Of a stretch of 64,000 bases of DNA, positions 1-10,782 are shown piece after piece. Position numbers and translations under genes: made by a program. How positions within the stretch are numbered: position 1 is the stretch's first letter; each line of letters opens with the position of its first letter. The notes beneath the pieces are model-generated. The model did not search any database. It had not been told where the DNA came from and saw only the letters and a program-made list of their open reading frames with translations. This stretch comes from Xiheimicrobium sp033763395 (lineage in GTDB: Bacteria; Myxococcota; Myxococcia; Myxococcales; Myxococcaceae). The stretch covers positions 1 to 64,000 of the forward strand of contig JANRKQ010000049.1 in assembly GCA_033763395.1 (NCBI GenBank). Direction: 5' to 3'.

Positions 1-1
1 G

Positions 2-175
2 ATCGCCCGAATCGCGCGCAGCATCTACGGCGCCAACGGCATCAGCGACGAGTACCCGCCGGTGCGCCACATGCTGAACCTCGAGAGCGTCTACACCTAC
101 GAGGGCACGCACGAGGTCCACACGCTGATCCTCGGCAAGGCAATCACCGGCATCGACGCGTTCGGCGCGGGCTGA
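2..175 (+). CDS. Glutaryl-CoA dehydrogenase-like acyl-CoA dehydrogenase, C-terminal end (partial)
   Basis: Only the last 57 residues of this gene lie in the window; the start is off the left edge. The reading frame shows the acyl-CoA dehydrogenase C-terminal signature: IARSIYGANGISDEYP, then RHMLNLESVYTYEGTHEVH and a closing GKAITGIDAF. The combination of YEGTHEVHTLILGKAITG is what I know from glutaryl-CoA dehydrogenases, FAD enzymes of lysine and tryptophan degradation that oxidise and decarboxylate glutaryl-CoA to crotonyl-CoA. Assignment to that subfamily rests on this tail alone; another acyl-CoA dehydrogenase is possible. It ends with TGA at 173-175. The 170 bases that follow hold no convincing gene, and the next gene is on the opposite strand. 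Confidence 0.85.
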   Translation: MARIARSIYGANGISDEYPPVRHMLNLESVYTYEGTHEVHTLILGKAITGIDAFGAG

Positions 176-345
176 AGCTTCGGCCGTCGACGAACTCCAT
201 CCTCAAGGCATCACCGACCAAGCGTGCGGCCCAGCCGGTGCGCCGAGCTGCGCCGCGCGCCGGGGGGCGCCATCATCGCTTCTCCGGTTGCAATTGGGTC
301 GACCAGCGGCAGGCCGATGCGTCGAGGCGCCGCCCAGCAGGCGCG

Positions 346-747
346 TCATTCGACGAGCTCGAGCGTCACGCCATCGCCCGCGCGCTCGCCGATGATCTCC
401 AGGACCTCGTCGAACAGCGTGCGACCCCGGCCAGCCCGTGCGTCGTCGAGGCGCTGCTCGAAGACGTGCCGATTGCCCGGGTGCACGTCTGGGAGCCGTC
501 CCTCGAGCCACCTCGCCGTCTCGGCATGCCCCAGGGCCTCCCGCAGCTTCCCCGCGGCGACGATGCGCAGCACGAAGCCCTCGTCGGGCGTGCCGAACCC
601 GCCGCGCAGCACGTCGTTGAAGGCGTCGAGGCTGCGCCCCCAGCGGGTGCCCGGCGGGAGCAGCACGCGCTCCACTTCGTCCCACAGGCCCTGAAGCCCG
701 CTCACGCGCGCGCCGTCCAATTCGGAGACGGCGAGGGCGTCAGGCAT
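346..747 (-). CDS. Barstar-family (barnase inhibitor-like) protein
   Basis: A 133-residue protein of the barstar fold. The diagnostic stretch is at residues 36-50 (WGRSLDAFNDVLRGG), followed by FGTPDEGFVLR and a C-terminal TLFDEVLEIIGERAGDG. In characterised barstars this fold binds and blocks a secreted ribonuclease in the cytoplasm. No barnase-like RNase gene was seen nearby, so the partner is unknown, and many barstar homologues are orphans. The ATG overlaps the end of the upstream desaturase gene by 8 bases, which suggests co-translation on one leftward mRNA. Barstar fold assignment is good; an inhibitory role is inferred from the family only. Confidence 0.8.
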   Translation of the reverse strand: MPDALAVSELDGARVSGLQGLWDEVERVLLPPGTRWGRSLDAFNDVLRGGFGTPDEGFVLRIVAAGKLREALGHAETARWLEGRLPDVHPGNRHVFEQRLDDARAGRGRTLFDEVLEIIGERAGDGVTLELVE

Positions 748-1786
748 TCGTCACCACGCCCTCAGGCACGTCTTCGGGAATGGCCCGGGTGCGCGACTTG
801 AGGAAGGCGACGATCTCGTCATCGGTGCGGGTGTCGCCCGGCAGGCGCACGAAGCGGCTGGCGAGGAAGCGGTACTGCTTCGTCCACAGCAGCACCGACA
901 CCATGAAGAAGTCGACGCCTCGGAAGACGATGCAGCCCTCTTTGCGGTAGCGCTCGAGGTTGTCGAGGAAGTCCTGGGGCATCTCGGTCCAGTGGCGGTT
1001 CTGCTTCACGTGGTGGCCGATGTGGTACCCGTCGTTGAAGCAGCGCTCGTTGAAGCCCGTGTTGATGCAGGTGATGCTGTTGACGTAGCTGTCGCCGGGT
1101 CGCGACGGGTCGATGAAGGCGTGCTGGCCCCAGTTGCCAGCCATCATCGCCAGCCGCACGGTGAGGTAGGGCGCGATGAAGCACACCACCGTGGCTTCCC
1201 AGTGCACGAAGCACAGCGCGGCCATGCCGAGCAGGTGGACGAGATCGCTCGCGATGGCGCGAATCGCGAGCGGGGCCCGGCCCTTCTTCACCAGGTACGC
1301 CGAGAGCTCGACCGGAATGAGGAAGAGGAACCGCGCCGTGTAGGCCAGCCAGTGGAGGACGCTGTCGCGCTGGTACCGCATCGTCGACGACAGGTCGGCG
1401 CGCAGGTTGTTCTCCATGTGGTGCATGGCCACGTGGTGCTCCATGTACCCGGTAGGAATGCCGAACAGCGCGCTCATCGTGTACGGCACCACGCGATCCA
1501 TCACGCGCCACTTCTTGAAGAAGGGCCGGTGCATCGTGTTGTGCAGCATGAGGATGACGGGAGGCGCCATCCACGCGACCTGGAAGGCGAAGACGAGCGG
1601 CGCCAGCCACCACGAGAAGAACGCGTACGTCACGCCGATGACGGGGCCGACGAGCAGCAACGACTTGAGCCACAGCCGCACGAAGACGACGTCACGCGGG
1701 TCGAAGAGCAGCGACTCGAGGAAACGCTGGAACCGGGTGGGCGCGTAGGTCGGAGCGGAGGTCGGGTCGGACAGCGCGATGGACAT
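740..1786 (-). CDS. Membrane fatty acid desaturase family protein
   Basis: A 348-residue integral-membrane protein with the three histidine clusters of di-iron desaturases/hydroxylases: HNTMH at 82-86, EHHVAMHH at 116-123 and GYHIGHH at 253-259, with an additional NWGQHAF at about 219-224. Hydrophobic segments at about 43-80 and 140-215 fit the usual four-helix arrangement. Such enzymes introduce double bonds or hydroxyls into acyl chains in the membrane using oxygen; the substrate cannot be read from the sequence. Length is typical of bacterial members. The ATG at 1786 is preceded by a 45-base gap from the propeller-like gene, and the 3' end overlaps the barstar gene. Probably the middle gene of a three-gene leftward unit. 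Confidence 0.85.
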   Translation of the reverse strand: MSIALSDPTSAPTYAPTRFQRFLESLLFDPRDVVFVRLWLKSLLLVGPVIGVTYAFFSWWLAPLVFAFQVAWMAPPVILMLHNTMHRPFFKKWRVMDRVVPYTMSALFGIPTGYMEHHVAMHHMENNLRADLSSTMRYQRDSVLHWLAYTARFLFLIPVELSAYLVKKGRAPLAIRAIASDLVHLLGMAALCFVHWEATVVCFIAPYLTVRLAMMAGNWGQHAFIDPSRPGDSYVNSITCINTGFNERCFNDGYHIGHHVKQNRHWTEMPQDFLDNLERYRKEGCIVFRGVDFFMVSVLLWTKQYRFLASRFVRLPGDTRTDDEIVAFLKSRTRAIPEDVPEGVVTNA

Positions 1787-1831
1787 GTGACCGAGCGACT
1801 AGGCCGAAGGCGCTCGGCGTCGCAACCCATG

Positions 1832-3634
1832 TCATCGGAATTTTTCTGGCGCTGGCCATCCATTGGTTCCTTCGAAGGACAACACCATGTTTCCCTTGGC
1901 GAGCAGGGTGCCGCGCGGCGAGCGGAGCCACGGTTGGGACGAGGCGTCGGCCGGGAAGACGGCCCCACCCGCTTCGACGAGGCCGTCGTCGACGCGCACC
2001 TCCAGCGATTCGGCGCGCGAGGGTGGCCGCAGGCCCGCGCGCACCTCGAGCCTCGCCGCTCCCGCATCGGTCGGGTCGAAGGACAGCTCGGTGCGGAAGC
2101 GCTCCTGGCCATCGAACCCGAGCACCACCGAGAAGCCGATGCCGCTCACCGCGATGGCCGTGTCGTTGGCGAGGAACGTCACGCTGCGGCCACCCGGCAC
2201 CTGGCGCAGCGGCGCTCCTTGCGGCTGGAGTGAGAGGGTGCCGTCGGACAGCAGACACGCGAGCCGCGAGCCGGTCTCGTCGAGCGCCAGGGCCTCGATG
2301 GGGCCGCGGGCCTCGAGGCGCTGCGTGGCCTGCCCGTCGAAGCGCACCAGCCGCTCGTCGCCCCGTCGCGCCATCGCGTAGACGAGGCCGTCGCCCGACC
2401 AGCAGGCCGTCGAGCGGTCCAGCGCGCGCAGTTCGTCCATCACCCGGAGGCGCTCGCTCTGGAAGTCGAGCACCGCCGCGCGGAAGCCCTCGTTGACGCA
2501 CAGCCGCTGGGGCGTCAGCCGCGTCGAGAAGGGCGCTGGGCCACCCTCGAGGAACTGCGGCGCGGTGAAGCCATGTCGGAGCAGCACGCCTCCCTCTGCG
2601 CCGTCGAGAATGAACGGGCCCACCAGCAGCTTCGAGCCATCACGGGTGAAGGCCGTCTCGAGCGGGTGGGGTGGAAACGGGCTGGGCCACGGGCCCGGGT
2701 GCGGCCGGTACTGGCGCACCACGCCCTCTTCCACCTGTGCGAGCCGGCGCCCGTCGTTGCTGATCGCCAACGACCCAGGCCTGCCGGTCGCGATGCCCAG
2801 CCGCGCGCCTCCGGAGAGATCGCGCACGATGGTGACGCCCGCGAAGTCGCGGAACGCGAGGAAGCGGCCGTTCGGCGAGAGGGCCACCTCGAGGTCGCCC
2901 GCGTCTTCGCCGGCCAGCTGATGACCGGAGGTGAGGTCGAACGCGAAGGCGGTGAACCCTTCGTCTTCCCACGCGATGCACGCCGCCACGGTGCCGGTGT
3001 CTGACACCACCACCTTGCTCACCGACCAGTTCGGGTCGAGCAGCCAGCGGGACTGACCCTCTCGCGCCAGCACCAGCCCGCCTTGTCTGGGCGTCGTGAG
3101 GTGCTCGCGCGGTGGCGTCGGCGGGGGCTGCGCGGGGCTGAGGCGCCCAGAGCCGACGTGCCAGGCCATCAGGCCCGCTCCCGTCCACACGAGGGTCGCC
3201 TCGGCCTCGACCCGGCGGACGGCGACGGGCTCGGCGACGCGCAGCTCGGCCTCGAGCGCGCCGCCCCACGGGGTCGTCGGCGTGAGCGCCTTGAGCCAGG
3301 GGCCGTCGGGGTGCAGCGCGCGGCGCTCGTCGAGCCATCGGCCCACCTGCTGGAACATCGGCATGTCGGGGCCCGGGGCCGAGACGTCGAAGCGTCGGGC
3401 CCGGGGCGAGTCGACGAAGGCGCAGTGCGCGTACAGCGAAGGCCACAGCGCGTCGGGTCGGCGTTGCAGCAGCGCCAGGTGGATCCGCAGCGCCTCGAGC
3501 ACCCGCTCCAGGACGAAGCGCTCGGTGCCCGTCGTCCGTCCCGCCGCTTCTTCGAGACGGCCGAGGTGCGGCGTGACGCCCTCGTCGCACGCGACCTCGA
3601 GGGCAGCCAGGGAGATGAGATCGAGCGTCGACAC
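1832..3634 (-). CDS. Predicted beta-propeller/WD40-like protein of unknown function
   Basis: About 600 residues from a GTG at 3634 (VSTLDLISLAALEVACDEG). The open frame continues further upstream, but that part is compositionally unlike protein and overlaps the promoter area of the divergent gene. An ATG at 3742 is the main alternative start. The first 130 residues are helical and include ALRIHLALLQRRPDALWPSL, which resembles the linker helices before WD40 repeats in bacterial AP-ATPase-type proteins, but no ATPase domain is present. The rest is a series of beta-rich repeats (for example VALSPNGRFLAF, LAISNDGRRLAQVEEG, ALALDETGSRLACLLSDG) typical of a propeller. No enzyme motif was found. It probably acts as a scaffold or sensor; function unknown. 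It is the first gene of the leftward run into the desaturase. Confidence 0.6.
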   Translation of the reverse strand: MSTLDLISLAALEVACDEGVTPHLGRLEEAAGRTTGTERFVLERVLEALRIHLALLQRRPDALWPSLYAHCAFVDSPRARRFDVSAPGPDMPMFQQVGRWLDERRALHPDGPWLKALTPTTPWGGALEAELRVAEPVAVRRVEAEATLVWTGAGLMAWHVGSGRLSPAQPPPTPPREHLTTPRQGGLVLAREGQSRWLLDPNWSVSKVVVSDTGTVAACIAWEDEGFTAFAFDLTSGHQLAGEDAGDLEVALSPNGRFLAFRDFAGVTIVRDLSGGARLGIATGRPGSLAISNDGRRLAQVEEGVVRQYRPHPGPWPSPFPPHPLETAFTRDGSKLLVGPFILDGAEGGVLLRHGFTAPQFLEGGPAPFSTRLTPQRLCVNEGFRAAVLDFQSERLRVMDELRALDRSTACWSGDGLVYAMARRGDERLVRFDGQATQRLEARGPIEALALDETGSRLACLLSDGTLSLQPQGAPLRQVPGGRSVTFLANDTAIAVSGIGFSVVLGFDGQERFRTELSFDPTDAGAARLEVRAGLRPPSRAESLEVRVDDGLVEAGGAVFPADASSQPWLRSPRGTLLAKGNMVLSFEGTNGWPAPEKFR

Positions 3635-3892
3635 GGAGTGGCGCCAGTCTGCGCGAGCACGGGCGCTGGCGTCACGTGACGGCGGCGCCAGGACTCTGGA
3701 TCCCGACGAGCTGCATCGCCTCGACCCGTCGCTCGAGCTCATCGACGTAGAGCCGTGGGCGTCACTCCGCTGTGGCTTCGACGGTGGCCCGTGCCGACGG
3801 TGGCGTGCCCGCTTGACGCTCGGTGCCCCTTCCCGTTTCTTCCCGTTCCCCGCGGCCCGTCGTCCTCTCGACCTGCACCCTGGAGTGGTCTC
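3635..3892. other. Divergent intergenic region
   Basis: This 258-base stretch separates the leftward propeller-like gene from the rightward metalloprotease lipoprotein, so both promoters should lie here. Both strands stay open in some frames but the translations are Arg/Ser/Pro-rich and look non-coding. No clear operator or -10/-35 pair stood out. Confidence 0.4.
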
Positions 3893-5683
3893 GTGCGAAA
3901 GCCGTTCGTTATCGTGCTGGTGTTGGGCTGTGCCGTCACCCCGCGCTCCCAGCAGCAGGAGCGCGTTCGTTCGCTCATGCCCGCGACCGCCGAGCGGCCC
4001 GCGACGGGGCAGGTGACCTCGCTCGTGCTGCGCGTGCGGGCGCGCGTCGCCGAGGACTACCAGAGCCAGGTGATGCGCCCAGACGAGACCATCTCGTCCC
4101 AGTTTGCCCGCCTCAACGAATACACCGAGCCAGCGATGGGGGTGCGCTTCGAGCTCGTCGAGGTGAGGCCGTGGTCGCACCGCGCGGGCCAGGAGCTCGT
4201 CGATTCACTGAGCGCCCTCGAGGTGGCCGACCCTGCTGACGACGTCGACCTGGTGATGGGCTGGGTGTCGGGGCTGACGATCGTCGAGCTGAGCCTCGAC
4301 AAGCTGGGCGTGGCCCGCCTCGGTGGGCGCCACGCGGTGATGCGCGCCATCGACGACCGCGCCGAGGCCGAAGCCTTCAAGCAGGCCTTCACCGCGCTCG
4401 ATCTCGACGAGCGCGAGACGTTGAGCCGCGCGCGTCGACGACACAAGGAGGTGACGCTCCTCATGCACGAGTGGGCGCACACGCTCGGCGCACCTCACGA
4501 TGGGCACCAGAGCGGCTGCCTCTTCCCCATGTACACCGAGCAGCAGGCCGGCTTTCACCCCGAGACCCTGCGCGTCCTCACGACGCTCGCGGAAGTCCAG
4601 TACCAGCGGCCGAAGCCCGCCCGGGCGGCTGCGCGCATTCGCGACGCGCTGGACGCGGCTCCGACCGACCTCTTCATCGCCTCGGAGTTCGCGTCGTGGC
4701 GCGCCTCCCTCGACGCTGTGGGGAAGAGCCCAGGCAGCGTGCGGGCCCCGGCGCACTCGCTCGCGCCGTCGGTCGGTGGGCTCGGCGAGGTGCGGCGAGC
4801 GCTTCGGGCAGGAGAGCTCGCGCGGGCCCGGGAGCTCCTCGCGCCGCTGCTGCCGGCGGGCGATCCGGCGGCGCTCGAGCTGGCGTGCGTGCTCGACCTC
4901 CAGACGGACCCGGGGTCGGCGCTGCCTGCGTGTCGCCGCGCCAGCGAGGGGCCCAACGCCTCGGGCGAGGCCTTGCTGCGACTGGCCGGCGCGGCGTTCG
5001 CTGCGAAGGAGCCCGAGACGGGTCGGCCCGCGCTCCTCAAGGCGTTTCAGGACTTCAGCGAGAAGCCCTCGACGCCGGCAGACGCGTGGCTCCGCCTCGC
5101 CCAGGTGGCGCAGTCGGGCTCCTGCGTGACGATGGTGGAGCAGGTCGCGCCGCGCCTCGCCGACGCGGCCGACACCGCGGCTTTCTCGGGCTGGGCGCGC
5201 ACGACCCGGCGCTGGGTGGGCCTGAGCGCCGCGACCGCCTCGAAGAGCGCGCCCTGCGAGGGGCCTTTCGTCGAGACCTTTCGGCTGGCCGAGGCCGCGG
5301 TTCGTGAACGCCGCTTCACGCCCGTCGCACAGGCGCTGGTGCGCCTTCGGGAAGACGCGCCGACGGCCGCCGGGCCAGTGGTGCTCGAGTGCGAGCGGGC
5401 CTTCATGCAGGGGCAGCTCGCGTTGGCGCAGATCCGGTGTGGCGCCGCCCTCTCGACCGACCCGGAGCTGACGGTGGCCCACTACGTGCTGGGCCTCGTG
5501 CACGAGGTGCTGAGCGAGTGGCCGCGCGCCATCAAGCGCTACGTGCGGGTGCTCGAGCTCGACGACTCCGTCCGTGACGTCTGGTCTCGGCTCGCCGCGG
5601 CGTACACCCGCACCCGAAACGTCGCTGCCTCGAAGGAACTCGCGGACCGGTACCAGGCGCGGTTCGGCCAGCCGCTCCGGTAG
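3893..5683 (+). CDS. Predicted lipoprotein zinc metalloprotease with TPR-like C-terminus
   Basis: A 596-residue protein starting at GTG 3893, chosen because it gives a short lipoprotein signal (VRKPFVIVLVLGC, lipobox LVLGC with Cys13). Residues 192-202 read HEWAHTLGAPH, the HExxHxxGxxH zinc site of metzincin peptidases, followed by SGCLFPMY, whose Met may be the Met-turn. The N-terminal 180 residues look like a pro- or protease domain of the archaemetzincin/reprolysin-like type. From about residue 270 to the end the protein is alpha-helical and TPR-like, with a clear tetratricopeptide unit near the C-terminus (AHYVLGLVHEVLSEWPRAIK). It is likely anchored in the envelope. Substrate unknown. 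It lies 73 bases upstream of carB, with which it shares no obvious function. Confidence 0.75.
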   Translation: MRKPFVIVLVLGCAVTPRSQQQERVRSLMPATAERPATGQVTSLVLRVRARVAEDYQSQVMRPDETISSQFARLNEYTEPAMGVRFELVEVRPWSHRAGQELVDSLSALEVADPADDVDLVMGWVSGLTIVELSLDKLGVARLGGRHAVMRAIDDRAEAEAFKQAFTALDLDERETLSRARRRHKEVTLLMHEWAHTLGAPHDGHQSGCLFPMYTEQQAGFHPETLRVLTTLAEVQYQRPKPARAAARIRDALDAAPTDLFIASEFASWRASLDAVGKSPGSVRAPAHSLAPSVGGLGEVRRALRAGELARARELLAPLLPAGDPAALELACVLDLQTDPGSALPACRRASEGPNASGEALLRLAGAAFAAKEPETGRPALLKAFQDFSEKPSTPADAWLRLAQVAQSGSCVTMVEQVAPRLADAADTAAFSGWARTTRRWVGLSAATASKSAPCEGPFVETFRLAEAAVRERRFTPVAQALVRLREDAPTAAGPVVLECERAFMQGQLALAQIRCGAALSTDPELTVAHYVLGLVHEVLSEWPRAIKRYVRVLELDDSVRDVWSRLAAAYTRTRNVAASKELADRYQARFGQPLR

Positions 5684-5756
5684 GGCCGGCGCCCACCCCA
5701 ACCGTCACACACTCGGCGCTCCCGAATCGGCCCGGTTTTGGGCTAGGGGCCGCTCC

Positions 5757-8981
<3,225 letters not shown>

Positions 8982-8990
8982 GGCCGGCGC

Positions 8991-10568
8991 TCAGTCGGGG
9001 TCGCAGCCGAAGCCCGAGGTCGGGCTCTGACAGGTGCGCGTGACGGCCGCTGCCGGGCCGCCGTCGGGCAGCAGCCACCCCAGCTCGCGGGCGTTGAGCC
9101 GCGAGATGCCGCTCGACCAGCAGTAGAGATCGGGCGTGAACTCGTCCCCGGCGCTCGGAGCACACCCGGTGGCAGAGGCGCTGCTGTACAGATCGACCGC
9201 GCCGAACAGGTGCCCGAGCTCGTGGAGCGTCACGCCAGCCCTGAAGCGGCTCCGGTCGCGAGGCACCGAGACGAGCGCGATGCCCCGGTCAGGGCTGGCC
9301 GTGCCGCCGCCGCCGTCTCCATCGGCCGCCACGAAGGCGACGAGGATCAGCTCCTTCGGTCCCCGGTTCGGGCGCTGAAGCGCGGCCAGACCGAAGATCG
9401 CCTCTGAGTTGCGGAAGTCGTCTCGGGGCACGGTGGGCTTCCCGAGGCGTCGCAGCACGTCGTCGTCGGGCAGGCGAATGACCCCGTGATCGACGAACGA
9501 GAAGCCCAGCGAGAGGCCTCCGTCGGTCCACTCGTTCGCCCACTGGTTCCACCGGGTCCGCAGCGCGTCGACGGCGGGGTCGCAGCCGGGGGCCAGCGTC
9601 GCGAGGGTTGCGCCGAGCGACCAGGCGGGCGGCTCGCCCTCGAAGACCGTGTAGACGTGCACGACGAAGTCACCGCTGGCCTCGTACCGCGGCTGCGTGC
9701 GCCCGAGCTTGAGCTCAGCGGCCGCGCGCTGTCGGGTCCACACGCCCGCTGGCGTCGTCCGCCGCGGGAACGGCCGTGGGCCCTGGCACTCGAAGAGCTC
9801 GCACAACCACTCTGGGCGGGCGAGCGCCTCGACGTCTCTGACGGCCGCGCCCTCGCGCGTCACGACGTACGACCAGCCGGGGGTCCACGTGAAGCCCGCC
9901 GGGAAGGTGAGCCGCGTGGGTGGGCGCCAGCCGGCCCGCTGGAGCGCCATCGTCATGAGCCGAAGCTGGAACGCCGTATCGGCCCCGTTTCGAACGCCCA
10001 TGACCGCGACGGGCACGCTCAGCCCTCCGTCGCCGAGCAGGTGCCCCGCATCGAGCGGTTCCACCACCAGGGCGCGGTCCGGCGCCGGCAGACACGAGAC
10101 CCCCTCTGGGGTGCACTCCTCGTCGTCGGCGCACTCGGCGCGGGCGCGCCCGGGTCGACTCGTCGACGCCTTGCTTCCGTCGGGCTGGAGCACCGTGCAC
10201 ACCTGGCCGTCCTCGAAGGCGCACGGGCCGAAGGCCTCGCGGCTCGGGCTGCACACCTCGGTGACGCACTGGCCGTTCACGCACATCGCGCCCGGACACC
10301 TGGGCGTCGACAAGCAGTGGAAGCTGGTCATCGCCGAGCAGGTGTCTTCGGTGCAGGGGTCGCCGTCGTCACAGGGCTCCGGGCACAGCGTTCGATGGCT
10401 GAAGTGCTCGTCGCACACCCCCGCCGCCGCGTCGGGACGTGACACGCCGGGCGGGCGGCCAGCGTCTGGTGGAGGGCGAACCTCCAGGAAGGCGATGGGC
10501 CGCCCAGCCTCGAGCGCCGGGGCCGGAGTGCACGCCATCGCCACCACGAGGAGCCAGGGCAGACGCAT
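8991..10568 (-). CDS. Predicted lipoprotein zinc metalloprotease (HExxHxxGxxD type)
   Basis: A 525-residue protein from ATG 10568, chosen because it gives a lipoprotein signal (MRLPWLLVVAMAC, Cys13); the frame is open upstream but without signal character. Residues 449-459 read HELGHLFGAVD, the HExxHxxGxxD zinc signature seen in snapalysin-like and some other metzincins. Region 60-170 is Cys-rich and Asp-rich (CDDGDPCTEDTCSA) and resembles the Cys-rich modules of other myxobacterial surface proteins. Six or more Cys near the C-terminus suggest disulfides outside the cytoplasm. It converges with carB, so carB sits between two unrelated predicted lipoprotein proteases. The substrate is unknown. 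Confidence 0.75.
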   Translation of the reverse strand: MRLPWLLVVAMACTPAPALEAGRPIAFLEVRPPPDAGRPPGVSRPDAAAGVCDEHFSHRTLCPEPCDDGDPCTEDTCSAMTSFHCLSTPRCPGAMCVNGQCVTEVCSPSREAFGPCAFEDGQVCTVLQPDGSKASTSRPGRARAECADDEECTPEGVSCLPAPDRALVVEPLDAGHLLGDGGLSVPVAVMGVRNGADTAFQLRLMTMALQRAGWRPPTRLTFPAGFTWTPGWSYVVTREGAAVRDVEALARPEWLCELFECQGPRPFPRRTTPAGVWTRQRAAAELKLGRTQPRYEASGDFVVHVYTVFEGEPPAWSLGATLATLAPGCDPAVDALRTRWNQWANEWTDGGLSLGFSFVDHGVIRLPDDDVLRRLGKPTVPRDDFRNSEAIFGLAALQRPNRGPKELILVAFVAADGDGGGGTASPDRGIALVSVPRDRSRFRAGVTLHELGHLFGAVDLYSSASATGCAPSAGDEFTPDLYCWSSGISRLNARELGWLLPDGGPAAAVTRTCQSPTSGFGCDPD

Positions 10569-10689
10569 GGACGCGCCTCTGACGAAGGCGCTCGCCGGGT
10601 ATTCGTCGACCTCGATTCGCTGACAGGCTGGCGGTGGCACGCCACGAGGACGAGCTGACGCGGGGCAGGTTGCAGCCGGCCCCGCTCGC

Positions 10690-10717
10690 GCCGACGCCTC
10701 GAACTGAAAGCGTCGGC
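10690..10717 (-). terminator. Stem-loop between two leftward genes
   Basis: A perfect 8-bp stem (GCCGACGC / GCGTCGGC) with a 12-base loop, about 65 bases downstream of the stop codon of the Cys-rich/FG-GAP gene and upstream of the protease gene. No T-tract follows on either strand, so intrinsic termination is uncertain; a rho-dependent or mRNA-stability role is equally possible. Confidence 0.3.
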
Positions 10718-10782
10718 CGGCTGGTCGGACAGCACGGCCCCCTTTGAAGTCGGCCGAGGGGTGAGCCGCGCGTCGGTGCCTG

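Noticed and set aside
3635..4180. N-terminal extension of the propeller-like protein frame.
   Set aside because: It overlaps the start and signal peptide of the divergent metalloprotease and has non-protein composition; start taken at GTG 3634.
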